Of a DNA stretch of 64,000 nt, positions 27,138-37,880 are shown one piece after another (position 1 is the first letter of the stretch; every line of letters begins with the position of its first letter). The position numbers and the translations under genes are program-made. The stretch is from assembly GCA_002049455.2 (NCBI GenBank), contig KV918919.1:104224-168223 (forward strand), read 5' to 3'. The DNA comes from Porphyra umbilicalis (Eukaryota > Rhodophyta > Bangiophyceae > Bangiales > Bangiaceae). Under the pieces are notes generated by a model, which had not been told where the DNA came from, ran no database searches, and was given only the letters and a program-made list of their open reading frames with translations.

Positions 27138-29456
27138 ATGAATAACTCGAGCACTACAGGCGCCGGTCGCCTCCAAGTCGTGCCGACGACGCCCGAAGAG
27201 CGCGCTCGTGCAAACCGGGAATATGAGGCAAGGCGCACGGCCGAAGCCAAGGCGCTCGCCGCGCGCGGGCGCGCGGAGAGGCGCGCCCGGGCGGTGGCGT
27301 CGGCTGCATCCACTCACGCCATGGCACCCTCGACGCTCGGCCTGCCTCTGCACAAGGATCAGGCGGCCAACGGTTGTGAGTCGCAGTCAGTCTACAACTT
27401 GCCGGCAATGCTTCAGGCTCGTCGTGACCAGGGCGACGGGACGCCCGCCTTGCCTGGGTACGTCCGCCCGTCCACACCGCTACGCCTTTTAGTGCCATCG
27501 ATGCCCCCGTCGCAGTCCCGTCTGGCCACGACGGGACCTTACCGACCGCCGCCGCGGCGACCGTCTTCCGCATTGGTGGTGCCGTCACCGGTGCCCGACC
27601 ACCCCAACCTGCCCCCGCTCGGACGGATGCCTTCTTCTTATAGCGACGGGCTGCGGGCGCCGCCCGTGCCGCGCCGACGGGCCGCCCCGTCCGCGTCGCA
27701 GTCCGAGGTGGACGACGCCGGCGCGCCATCGCCTAGCAAGAAGGCCAAGCCGCCGGCGGCAGCTGCCGTCAAGGCCGCAGCCGCCAAGGCCGCAGCCGCC
27801 AGCAAGAAGGTGGTGGCTGGGAAGAAGAAGGGCGCCGCGCCCAAGTCGGGACCCCAAGTTCTGGCCAAGAGGATTAAGGGTCTAACTGTTGCTGCCTTAT
27901 CTAAGGCCGTGCAAGAGGCCGCTCGGGCGGCAATGGCCATTGCTGTCCGCCTACGTGACGCCAATGCTCGTGGCTCCTCCACCACCTCTGACGCTGCGGC
28001 CACCACCTCTGTCACCCAGGAGGTGGTCTTTCGGGCGGTCCTTGACGGTCTGCAACCGGTGCTACTCGAGGTCGTTCAGTCGGCTAAGGACGTTGAGAAC
28101 CTTCGAGCGGACTTGAGCCGCCTCGCTAAGAAGGTCGAGGTTCAAGGAGTTGGCCACGAAATGACGGCAAGGGCCGTCGTCCAGCTACGAGACCAGCCTC
28201 CTGTCGTCGTCAAACCCGACGTGAGCGTCAAGCCCAACTTTGTTGCCGACCCCGACGAGTCGCCAATCGACGTGGAGGCTCTGACGGCCGCAAACAAGAA
28301 CTACAGCGACATGGCGGTCGTACGCTCCGAGTTGCGCAAGGTGCTGGAGTCGGAGACGGCGCTCACGACGAAGAGCCAGAAGGTGCTGTGCTCTCCGGAT
28401 CGGCTCTCCCTCGTCATGTCAGATGTGGTTGAGCGCCTACGCGGCTGTGACGTCGATGACGCCAACACCTACCTGTTTAACCCAACGATCTTTCCCGTTC
28501 GCAACAAGCCCACCAAGACGAAGTGGATTAAGATCCAGAAGCCGCTGAGCGGGCACGTGTCCCACATGTTTTCGGACTTCCGCAAGTGGGCCCTTCCCGC
28601 GTTTTGGGAGGTGCTCGGCATCGACGGGGACGACATCCAGCCGGACGTGGCCAAGACTTGGCTCGAAGCGGACGCGTTCATGCTGTCCGACAAGGGCCAA
28701 CAGGCGGTGGCTGCCGCCGCAAAGAGCTTCTTCCGCAGGACTGGCGCTGGTGAGCGCGTCGTCAGGTCGGCGGGCCCGGGCGGACTTGAGCATGTCAGCA
28801 TGACGGTGGGGCACTTCATGCTGTTTGGAAGTCTCGCGCGTCACCAGCTCATGGTGGCGGCGGGCATCCGCGAGCGCCACCGCAAGGGCACCGCCGATGG
28901 TACCTTCAAGTGGTGGTGCGAGGAGGCCGTCCCAGTGCGCACCATCATGCCAAAAAGCGCCACCATCTTCAACGGCATCAGCATTGTTGACTTCGCCGAC
29001 CCCTGCCGCTTTGACATGGTGCTCAATCCTTCCGGCTTGTTGTCGACCTCTGGCGCGCCCTCTGATGCCGACACACCCTCCACCGAGGCTGCGCGACGCG
29101 CGGCTTTGGCGGACGCCCGCCCAGTAGGCCTCAGCGCTGTGGCCGATACTGCCGCAGCTCATGTCGGTGGGAGCAATGCGGGGCCACCTGCCGCATTCGA
29201 TTCCACCAATGACAGTGACGATGACGCTGACGCCGACCTAGTTCCTTTCTTCTCTGGCGCAGGTGCTGGGGATGACGCAGAGGAGGGTCTGGGTGTTGGC
29301 AATGAGGGGCGTGTCGACGATGGCGACACGGACGAGGGGTCGGGGGGGGAGGAAGATGCGGACGGTGATGAAGAGGAGTGTGGTGGCGGTGATGGTGCAC
29401 TGGGGGGCGAGGAGGACGATGACCTCGGTCTGGGAGGCGTGGACCTCATTCTTTGA
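27138..29456 (+). CDS. Unrecognised 772-aa protein with basic H1-like and acidic segments
   Basis: An intact single-exon gene that I cannot assign to a family. Residues 1-60 are charged (PEERARANREYEARRTAEAK). Residues 198-246 are a Lys/Ala-rich stretch like a histone H1 tail and nuclear localisation signal (SPSKKAKPPAAAAVKAAAAK). Residues about 250-350 look helical, perhaps coiled coil. Residues about 390-620 form a compact-looking region with conserved-type aromatics (YLFNPTIFPVRNKPTKTKWI, FRKWALPAFWEVLGIDG, FKWWCEEAVPVRTIMP). The last 120 residues are very acidic (DSDDDADADL, EEDADGDEEECGGG). Codon use is less GC3-extreme than in the housekeeping genes, like that of the neighbouring transposase. 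A transposon-borne accessory or Gag-like protein is possible, but so is a chromatin protein. No partner gene or terminal repeat is visible beside it. Confidence 0.7.
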   Translation: MNNSSTTGAGRLQVVPTTPEERARANREYEARRTAEAKALAARGRAERRARAVASAASTHAMAPSTLGLPLHKDQAANGCESQSVYNLPAMLQARRDQGDGTPALPGYVRPSTPLRLLVPSMPPSQSRLATTGPYRPPPRRPSSALVVPSPVPDHPNLPPLGRMPSSYSDGLRAPPVPRRRAAPSASQSEVDDAGAPSPSKKAKPPAAAAVKAAAAKAAAASKKVVAGKKKGAAPKSGPQVLAKRIKGLTVAALSKAVQEAARAAMAIAVRLRDANARGSSTTSDAAATTSVTQEVVFRAVLDGLQPVLLEVVQSAKDVENLRADLSRLAKKVEVQGVGHEMTARAVVQLRDQPPVVVKPDVSVKPNFVADPDESPIDVEALTAANKNYSDMAVVRSELRKVLESETALTTKSQKVLCSPDRLSLVMSDVVERLRGCDVDDANTYLFNPTIFPVRNKPTKTKWIKIQKPLSGHVSHMFSDFRKWALPAFWEVLGIDGDDIQPDVAKTWLEADAFMLSDKGQQAVAAAAKSFFRRTGAGERVVRSAGPGGLEHVSMTVGHFMLFGSLARHQLMVAAGIRERHRKGTADGTFKWWCEEAVPVRTIMPKSATIFNGISIVDFADPCRFDMVLNPSGLLSTSGAPSDADTPSTEAARRAALADARPVGLSAVADTAAAHVGGSNAGPPAAFDSTNDSDDDADADLVPFFSGAGAGDDAEEGLGVGNEGRVDDGDTDEGSGGEEDADGDEEECGGGDGALGGEEDDDLGLGGVDLIL

Positions 29457-30579
29457 GGCCGTCGAAGGCGCCCTGTGGAGGTTTATAGCAGAATAGGTCG
29501 ACGTAGGTAGAATTGTAGGAGCTGCCTCTCGTACCATGTGGCCAGCGGCTCACGAAGCACCCGCGATACAGCGCGCGAAAAAAATTAGCAGCGGCGCCGC
29601 CGCACCCAGGGTTTGCATTAGCTCGGCGTAATCCTGTTGTTATATTTCAGGCGGAAATGCCATTGGTTCTTGTCGTGGCAAAGAACAGCCCCCTCATTGG
29701 ACACTGAGTTGCACTCGAGTAAAACCTGAGCTGATCACGAGTGTCAACAGGCTGGCCAGCCGTTTTCTCGAGCGTACGACAGGCCATCGAGGTGGTTTCC
29801 CATCGACAGGGGCATCGGCATTGTATCGAGAACCCCTTTCGATGGCCTGGCCGGGGCCCATCCAAATCGGGCCTTGATGGGGGTTTCATCGGAAGGAGAC
29901 GATGGGTCGCTCACGGGCGCCCGCGCGGCGCCCGCCCCCCCCTCGGACGCGGCCCGCAGCCGCGGCGGCGGGTGGCGCATGCGCGCCGACCGGTCCATCG
30001 TCAAAAACTTGGTGCCCCCTGACGAAACCCAAACAGCACAGGACGAACCCGAACGGCACGAAGTCGTTCGGATTTTGTTCGAGTGTTCGTCCGGCGAACG
30101 AACGCCGGATGTTCCCCGGTTTTCGTCCGACAGAGTGACAAGCCGCCCGCAGCGACCTGTCAGCGAGGTGCTTGTCCAGGCCTCTGTGAGAGGCATCCAC
30201 ACAGCCAGCCCGGCTCGAAGCCGATTTCCATGACAGTTCCAGATCTTGACAAGCACAAGCATGGCCAACCAGAGTCCCTCTGGCGGCAAGGTCACCAAGT
30301 CTATGAGACAAGTCAAGCCTCGAGTGCTGCCGCTACTCCAAGTCCGAATGAGAAGGCGCTCCTGGAGCATCATGAGAGCGTCCAGCAATCGACCGCAGAT
30401 AAGTATTGCATTGATGAAGACGTCAGGTGTTAGATTTTTCAAACATGGGCACCCACCCTACCGTATGGTCTTGCCGGGGCAAGGAAAGGTGTGCGTGGAA
30501 GCTACAGGAGAGGCGCGAGCTCTACGAGAGCAATTGACACATCCTACTGACAGAGCAGTCCTTGCCTTGGCTGACGGGG
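29457..30579. other. Intergenic, with a dispersed repeat related to 19990-20130
   Basis: No gene is supported. The part at 29780-29910 shares CATCGTCTCC, GATGAAAC and CATCAAGGC blocks, inverted, with 19990-20130. GGTGGCGCATGCGCGCCG at about 29970 is a single copy of the unit that forms the tandem array at 30.9 kb. Confidence 0.45.
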
Positions 30580-30650
30580 ATGGGGACGGCGGGGAGGGGG
30601 ACGGCGGGGAGGGGGACGGTGGGGAGGGGGACGGCGGGGAGGGGGAAGGT
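30580..30650 (+). repeat. 15-bp G-rich minisatellite
   Basis: GACGGCGGGGAGGGG repeats about four times with single-base variants. A G-quadruplex is possible on this strand. The short open frame running through it is low complexity. Confidence 0.85.
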
Positions 30651-30910
30651 GGAGAAGCAAGAGGACCGGTGTCCTGAGCTTAGCAGTCTTAGTCGTCATC
30701 AATAATAGAGAAATTGTCGCAGCGGAAGAAGTGTTGTCAGGAGGGTACCGAGCTGTGTTTTGGGCGCCAACTTTGTCCGGACGAAAGGCATTTTGTTCGG
30801 CCGCTGGTGACGAATGTCGATCTGTCAGGTGGATGCAATCCAAAGGAGGAGCGCACAAAAAAGAGCGTTGGTTCGAGGGCACCGGATGTCCGACGGTCGC
30901 CGCTGCCAAC

Positions 30911-31030
30911 CGACGGCGGCGGCGGGTGGCGCATGTGCGCCGCGGCGGCGGCGGGTGGCGCATGTGCGCCGCGGCGGCGGCGGGTGGCGCATGTGCGCCG
31001 CGGCGGCGGCGGGTGGCGCATGTGCGCCGC
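30911..31030 (+). repeat. 29-bp tandem repeat with inverted core, four copies
   Basis: Units are spaced exactly 29 bases apart (matching points 30931, 30960, 30989, 31018). Each contains GGCGCA-TG-TGCGCC, a six-base inverted repeat around a two-base centre. A diverged single copy lies near 29970. Confidence 0.9.
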
Positions 31031-32134
31031 GGGGTCCACCCGCGGCCCGCCACCCCCACGGGTGGCGCCCTGGGGCGCCGTGGCGGCGGGAGCGCGCCGC
31101 CCGCCACCCCCCCCGCCCGTCGAAAAAGATTCCGCCGCCGCCGCCGCTCCCAGTCGCGGGGCAGACCGGGAGGGCGCGCTCATGGCGCCCCCCAGTCACG
31201 TGCTTCTTACTCGATCGTTATGGCAGCCTCTGGCGCTACTCCTCCCCCCCCCCCCGCCCCCCACTCCTGCGGGGACGCGCACGTGCCCCCCCCCCGCCGT
31301 CGCCCCCCCACGTTGGGGTGGCGGACCTTCCACGGCGGCGCTTTCAACGACCGGTCGCCGCCCGCCGCGGGGCCCAAGCGGCGGGCGCGCGCGCCTCTCG
31401 AGAATCACAAACCAAAGCTTCCATGGCGCCGCCGGGGGGCGGTGGCGGATGTCGCGTCGCGCCCGCCGCCGACGGGGCGCGCGCCCGCGCGCGGGCGGGG
31501 CGTCGCGCGCAATGCGGCGACCCAGAATTTCGGGGGCATGGAACCGGTTCCCCCCCCCCCCCCCCGACCCGCACCCCTCCAGGCCGCGTCACGCACTCGC
31601 CGCCGCCGGCGCGCGCGTCAAACCGCCACCCGCCGCGGCGCCGCACGTGGGATATGCCTGGACGGCGTGCGCGCCTGCCGCGCATCGACTTGGGGGGGGG
31701 GTGGAGGGCCGCCCCACCCCGGAAATTGACGGTGGTGGGGAGCGGCCGAACCCCCCCCCCCCCCCCCCCCCCCCCCCGCCGCCGCCGCCGCCGGCACGTG
31801 CATAAAGGGCGGCGGCCGACGCGCGCCGGCGGCGTGCCCCGGCCGCCCCCGCACGTGCACGCTGCACGTGCCGCGCGCGCGTGTCAATACCCCGTTGTGG
31901 TGCGCCCCCCCCTCGCGCGCCGCGGCCATCCCCGTTGCGGCGCTCCGTCCCGGCCGCCCCCCGTCCCGGCGCTCCCCTCTCGCCGCTGCTTGCATGCTTG
32001 TCCCATCGGCCCTTCCGTTTCCACCGTCCGTCATTCCTTCTCCCCCTCACCATCTCATCCCTCCCCCCCGCTCGCACCTCCCTACTTTCCTCCCTCCCCC
32101 CCATCGCGTCTGGCCAAACCGGCCGCCCACGACC
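31031..32134. other. GC-rich intergenic and leader of the CCT-motif gene
   Basis: Long C runs (about 30 C near 31750-31780) and Pro/Arg low-complexity open frames. No separate gene is supported. From about 31830 it probably forms the leader of the gene starting at 32135. Confidence 0.5.
31799..31807 (+). promoter_or_regulatory. TATA-like element before the CCT-motif gene
   Basis: TGCATAAAG followed by GGCGGCGGCC, the same nonamer and a similar right flank as in the two hydrolase promoters; 328 bases before the ATG at 32135. Confidence 0.45.
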
Positions 32135-32583
32135 ATGTCCGCGCGGATGGACGTGCCGACCGAGGAGCTGCCCGACCTGCTCCCCGCCGGTGATGGGAGC
32201 CCCCCGACCTGGGCCGCCACCGAGGCGGAGCTCGACTTGTTGTGGGCGGCCGTGCCGCCCGTCGACGGCGACGATGGCGTCGACCTGTGGGCCGACTTTA
32301 TGGCGTCGTCGCCCGACGAGGGGGGCGTGCCGCCCGCGCCGCCGCCGGCGGCGGTGGCGACCACCCCAGTGGCCGCCGCCGTTGCGGGTGTGACTGGCGT
32401 GGCGGCCACCCCCGCGTCGACGGGGGTCACCCTCGACCCGACGCTGCCGGCGCCGGTGCGGGAGCCCGTCCGCCCCGTCGCCGCCGCCAGTGCCGCTGCC
32501 GCCGCTGCCGCCCCTGCGCCGACGGGTGCCGCCCGGACCCTGCCGCTCGTCGTACAAGGACCCACCCCCCCGCTGCCGACATG

Positions 32584-32618
<35 letters not shown>

Positions 32619-32945
32619 CGTCGTGCGTGGCCGCCATGGCCGCCGTGGCGTCTGCCCTCCCGCCCCCCCTCCTTCACCCCCCGGGCGAGTGGTGCGCGGC
32701 GCTCCACCTGCCGGCCGACACGGTGCGGCGCGCCGTGTCGCTCGCCGCCGCCGCGGGGCTGCGGCGCAGCGCCGCCGCCGCCGCCGCTGCTGCGACGCGC
32801 GCCCCCGTGCGCGCCCCGCCGCCGCCGGCCGTCGGCTGCGGGCGCGGGCGCCCGCGGACGCCCCTCCCCGCGGCCGACCCGCCGGCGCCGTCGGTCATGC
32901 CCACCCCCGCCGCCGCCGCCGCTGCGTTGGCGGCTGCGCTGACTA

Positions 32946-32976
<31 letters not shown>

Positions 32977-33538
32977 ACTGCCCGCGCGGCCGACGGTCCT
33001 CTTCCCCCCCCCCCCCCCCCCCCACCACCGCCCTCGCCACCGCCGCCGCCGCCTTTTACGACGCTGCCGCCGGCGCGTCGTGGGTGACGCTCCCCACCCC
33101 GTCGGCGCCCGCGTCACCGACCGCCTCGGCCGCGCCGGCGTGGGCGGCTGCCGCCGACGCGCCGTCGGCGTCGGCGGCAGCGTCGGCGGCGGGTGTGACG
33201 GGGTGGCATCTTGCGTCAGCGGCGGCGGCGGCGGCTGCCGCTGCCGCGGCAGCCACCGCCACCGCCGACGCGGCGGGGGCGGTGCTTGCCGACGCGACGC
33301 GCGCCGAGGCGCTGTGCCGGTACCGGCTGAAAAAGGCGGTGCGGGCGAGCGGGCGGGGGGGGGGGGAGCTGCCGCCGCCGCCGTCACCGCCGCCGCTGCC
33401 GGGGGCACCCGACGCGTCGGCGCCGGGGGGGTGCCGCCGCGCGTCCGCCCCCCGCCGCCGCTGCCGGGCGTGCGCACGGAGATTGCGAGGGCGCGGCCGC
33501 GCCGGCGCGGCCGGTTCATCAAGACGGGCGGCCAATGA
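32135..33538 (+). CDS. Putative CCT-motif transcriptional regulator, frame disturbed at homopolymers
   Basis: The start at 32135 opens an acidic activation-like segment (MDVPTEELPDLLPAGDG, AELDLLWAAVPPVDGDDGVD). A Pro/Ala-rich middle follows. The C-terminal part resembles a CCT motif as in CONSTANS/TOC1-type proteins: EALCRYRLKKAVR, then after a Pro/Gly insert RTEIARARPRRRGRFIKTGG. The last nine residues before the stop are the clearest match. The two halves are in different frames. The frame must change at the C run 33006-33023, and change back in a G run (about 33353 or 33423). This could be assembly error, programmed slippage or pseudogenisation; no GT-AG intron explains it. CCT proteins act in the nucleus, often in light or clock responses. 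Assignment rests on a short motif. Confidence 0.45.
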
Positions 33539-33541
33539 CGC

Positions 33542-34639
33542 TCGTAGGGGGGGGGCGGCAGTGGTGTGGAGGGAGGGGGGGGGGGGGGGGGGGGGGAGGG
33601 GGGGCGCGCCGGCGGCGACCGCGCCGCCGCGCGACTCGTGGGGGTGTGGGTGCCGGTCGCCCGCAGGCGTCGGTTGCGGGCGCGCCGCCGCCCCCGCCGC
33701 GCGGGTGCCGCGCGCGTAGGTTGGCAGCGGCCGTCGCGGGCGGCTCTGTGTCGACGTTGCTTTTTTTTTTTTCGAGCGTCGGCCGCGCCTGCCGCGGCCG
33801 CGCAGAGCCACCCCGCGTGTGTGTCGGCGGGTCGTCCCCGTCGGCGGTCCCAAAAAAGAGCGCCCACGCGCGACCGTGTCCCGCGTGCCGACCACGGCGG
33901 CACCGCCGCCGCCGCGGCGGCGGCGGGGTGCACGCGCCCCTCCCCCCCCCCGTGCCCCCCCCCCCCACGCGCGTGACCGCAGGGGCCACCGACCACCCCG
34001 ACCCACATCCGCTGCCGCGGCGCGGGCGGGGCGCTCGCGCGTCGGCCCGCCGGCGGGCGGGGACGGCGGGCACCGCCTCTGTGGGAGGGGACGGCGGGCG
34101 GGCGGCGGGCCGACCGATGGGGCAAGAGGGCGCGCGGGCGCGCGGGCGCGCGCACCCCCCCCCCCCCCCCCCCCCCCCCGCCTCTGAGAGCCTCCCAGAG
34201 GCGCCCGATCACTGCCACCGCCACCCGCGCCCGCGCCGCCCGGCCACCCCCGCCGACACGGGCGGGGGGGGGGCGGGCGGCGGGGAGACACGGGCGGGGG
34301 GGGCGGGGGTCGACTGGCGCGCGCGCGCCACGGGGCGCGCCCCGTCGGCGCGCCGCCGCCCCGGTCGGGCGCGGCGGCGGCGAGCCGGGGGCGGCGGCGG
34401 GCGGGTCGGCGGGGCTGGAGAGTAAACGGCCATATTTATGGGGGGGGACGCGGCGCCGCCCTCCCCCGCCCCCCTTCGACAAAAAAAAAGAGGGGGCGGC
34501 GGGGGCACGCGCCGCGGGCGGTGCCGCCCCCCCCGCCCGCTCAAAGGGTGGGGGGGGAGGGCGCCCAGACGGCGCCGCGAAAGACTAGCAACCTATACAT
34601 AGACGCGCGCGCGCGGCGGCGCGCGCGGCGGGCGCCGCC
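33542..34639. other. Very GC-rich spacer, no supported gene
   Basis: G run at about 33577-33600 and C run at about 34156-34180. Open frames on both strands are Arg/Pro/Gly/Ala low complexity. It separates the 3' ends of the convergent CCT-motif and root-cap-like genes. Confidence 0.5.
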
Positions 34640-35325
34640 TCAAACCGTCACCGCCGTCGCTTCCGCCCACCCGCCGCCGCCCGCCGAGCCGACAATGCCC
34701 AGCAGCTGCCGCCGCCGCGCCGTCCCCGCCGCCCCCGCGTCGCCGTCGGCCACCTCGGGCGGGGCCGCCGACGCGCCGTACCGGTCCCGCCCGCCCGCCG
34801 CGCCCGCCCACAGGGCGTCGACGAGGTACGCCGCGCCCCCCCCTCGACCTCCACCGCCGCCGGCGGCGGCGGCGCCGCCGCCGCCGACGTGCCGTCGGCG
34901 GGCGCCGGCGCCGCCGCGGGGGGGGCCCACACCCGCCCGACCGTCTGGCCGAGGAGCCCGTGCGGCGCCGACGGCACGCCGACGAGGCGGACGGCGACGT
35001 CGAGGTGGCGGGGCGCCCACGGCGCCGTCACGGCCATGACGCGCACCTCGTACACGCCGCCGAGGGTGACGTACGCCACGTCCCCGCGGGGCCACCGGGC
35101 GGCCGCAAGCCGCACGCCGCCGGGGAGGGTGCGCGCGTCGCCCGCCGACAGGCGCACGGTCGTGAGGGCGGGGGGGGGGGGGTGTCGGACGCGCCGTCGG
35201 CCGCCGCCATCGCCGCCGCGTCGACGGTGCCGGCGTCGATGCACAGGCGGCCGACGCCGCAGGCGGTCACCGCCACCGCGTCGGCGCCGCCGAGCAGCGC
35301 AACGGTGCGGAGGAGGAGGGGCCGC

Positions 35326-35357
<32 letters not shown>

Positions 35358-35818
35358 GTCGTCGGCGCCCCCCCCCGCCGCCGCCCCCGCGTCGCCCGTC
35401 ACATAGTGCGCATTGACGCGGACAGAGGCGTCGGAGAGGAGCGCCACGGTCCCGCCGTCAGACGCGAGGGCGGGCACCCCCCCGAGGGGCCGAAACGGGG
35501 TGCCGTCAAAGGCGGTAAAGGCGGCGCCGGCGGCGCCCGCGGCGGCCGCCCGCACCGCGGCGGCGGTGGCGGTGGCGCCCGCCGAGGCGGCGCAGGCGCA
35601 GGCGCCCGCCGGCGCGCACGCGCACGACGCGCCGCAATAGTAGGCCCGCAGCCGGTGCGTGCACGCCGTGGCGCCGGGGTGGGGGAAGAGCAGGGGCGTC
35701 CCCGCCCCGCCGGGGGGGGGGGGGGGGGGAGCGTCGCCCCCGCCGCGATCGCGGCGGCGGCAGCGGCAACGGCGACGGCGGCGAGGAGGCCCGCCGCGGC
35801 GGTCGTTCTCCGAACCAT
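34640..35818 (-). CDS. Putative secreted root-cap/LEA-like (VWD-like) protein, frame broken at three homopolymers
   Basis: The start at 35818 gives a signal peptide (MVRRTTAAAGLLAAVAVAAA). After a frame change at the G run 35709-35729 the product reads a Cys-rich part (YYCGASCACAP), then FDGTPFRPLGG and LLSDASVRVNAHYVTG. After another change at 35171-35183 it reads TLGGVYEVRVMAV, HLDVAVRLVG and HGLLGQTVGRVW. After a third at 34836-34843 it ends AAYLVDALWAGA...GGGWAEATAVTV. This order (FDG, LVSD-x-INAHF, beta strands, HLEVxFKF, GVLGQTY, LFA) is that of plant Root-cap family ectodomains. Role unknown; extracellular or storage functions are guessed for the family. All three breaks fall in G/C runs. 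They look like sequence errors rather than independent mutations, but a pseudogene cannot be excluded. Confidence 0.5.
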
Positions 35819-37630
35819 GGTCGGGTGGGGAGGGGGGGGGGCGCGTCTCCCCGGCCGGTGGTGGATGCGGCTGGGGGTGCCTGCGGGCCGCACAAGGCGG
35901 GAGAGGGTGGTAGGGCGGGGGGTGGGCGCGCGCACGACGGTGGGGTGCTGAGGGGAAATGCGGCCAGTCGATGACGGCGACGCGGCGGCCACAGGCTCTT
36001 GTACCGTGACGGCTGCGTGACCGCACGGGGGGGGGCGTCGGGGACTCGCCTCGGCCCGCCCGTCCCGCAACGGTTTCAGCGTGGCACCCGACCCGACAGT
36101 GTTACGTACAGCCGGCAGCGGGGCGGGGCGAGGAGCAAAGCCTGCCAAGGCTCCTGCCACCTCCTGCCGCCCGCGCGGGCCTTCACCCCTGTCTTTTTTT
36201 GGGGCTATTTGCCTCACGCCGCGCGGGGGCGCCCCCGGTCGGTGGTCGGCCGACCTCGCGCGGACGGCGGCTACAGTAACCGTCGACCGCACGCTGCCGG
36301 CGCGCCCGTACCCCCCTCGCGTTAGGCCCCCCGTTGAGTGCTCCACGTCGGCGGGTCAAGACGGCGGCAACGGGCAGCCTCGGACAGCAGCCACGGGGGC
36401 GTGGGCGCCAGCCCAATTGACGCCTCCGCCGTCTGTGGCACCCCAGCGCGGGTGCGCCAGAGGAGCGGGGGGAGGGCTTTGGCACTTGGGTGGTTTGTAA
36501 ATTTCCCGCGGGACGGCGGCCGCGGGGGGCCCCGCGCGGCGGAAGCACCTGCGGTTGTCGCACGGGATCCACGGGTTGTTGCTAACGCCGCACGGGCCGT
36601 CAGCGGCCCCCTACGTAGCCGCGGTCACCCGTCGGCGGGCGGCCGGCGTGGCACGGGGCGATTCCACCTTCCCGCGGGCGTGGCGTGACGCCCCGTGGCG
36701 GGCCGTCGACGGGCGACCTGCCAGCGATGCACGGTCCCTCGTGCCCGTGTCAACGGGCGTGCCCCTCAGCCCCGAAGCGGGCGGAGCTCTTGGCGCCCGC
36801 AACGACGCGCAGCCACTTATTTGTCCGTGGTACTGTACGTAGGGTGTACCACGGCGCTGTGCCCGACCACGCTGTCTGACCCGTGGGGTCAGACGCCCAA
36901 ACGGGGCGGCCCTGAGAGGTGACTGTCAACGCGCCACGGCCATGGATCTGTGTCAGTGGGACGGGAGCGCCAAAGTTGGTTTTCTCTCACAGACCAACTC
37001 GACAGACCGCAGGCGGCAGCACTGACACCGCAACGGCGCGGGACCTTGGCAGAGCCAGGACACCAGAGTTCGAGCGACCCCTGACGGTCAAGAACAAGGG
37101 CTCCCGCAGCTGGTTTCTGTGCCAAAAACAAGACGCTCGACACACCCGAGGGATCCGACGCAAATGACAGACACGGGTGAGCGCCACGCTCAACCCCCCG
37201 TATGTTCTGTAGTGCCCCGTTGACACCGACTTTGCACGTCGTCTTGTGAATCGACGTGAACAAACTGGATGGCCGCCTGTGCGGGTGTCAACGCCGGAGC
37301 AGCAGAGAAACTATCCTATCGATATTGTCGTTCCGCCAAAAAGTGGAGAGTCCAGGCCTGTCAAAGAGGCGCTTTTGTGCGTTTGATTGGCCCAAACGTC
37401 GATCCGCCTGTCCGGGACTGTCACGCTTTTGGCGCAACGACCATAGGTGGGTTCACAAAAGCCAGGCCGCCCTCTCACCGCCGGAACACCAACCGTGACA
37501 GGTGCTCGCTTCATATCTGACAATGCTACGCAACGCAATGTGGGGGCTCCACGCGTTTTTGACACACACACAACGTACTTGCTCTCAGGTTTACTCATTG
37601 AGCTGGTAGTCATGCTGTTGTCTTGTAATT
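35819..37630. other. Intergenic, GC falling from left to right
   Basis: The upstream side of the root-cap-like gene. No coding region, repeat array or RNA gene is supported. From about 36850 the composition is much closer to 55-60 percent GC, as in the transposon-rich parts. Confidence 0.45.
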
Positions 37631-37634
37631 ACCA

Positions 37635-37880
37635 TCAACAAGTAACCGCACGCTCGCTTCGCGCGTCGCGCTGCGAGGCGTGCACCCTCCGCTCTGCATC
37701 TGTCGATTGATCAGACAGCAAGGCCAGAGCGCACGTATATTCATATGCAGACCGACCGGCACGCACGTATTGGTGCCATTCGTCATCCTGCAAGACGTCC
37801 AGTACCTCAAGGCTCCAGTGCTTGCTTTTAGGCACCCGGCGCCGGTCCATGCACAGCACCTGTTCTCCATTAAAGTGCAC
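37635..37880 (-). pseudogene. Possible N-terminal fragment of a Harbinger-like transposase
   Basis: About 80 codons contain VPKSKHWSLEVLDVLQDDEW then HQYVRAGRSAYEYTCALALL. This fits the helix-rich region ahead of the catalytic core in PIF/Harbinger transposases (P-K-S-x-x-W, D-D-x-x-F/W, R-x-S/G-R-x-x-F/Y-E-Y). The frame closes after about 80 residues, and I find no DDE motifs downstream on that strand. Probably a relic. The match is short, so confidence is low. Confidence 0.3.
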
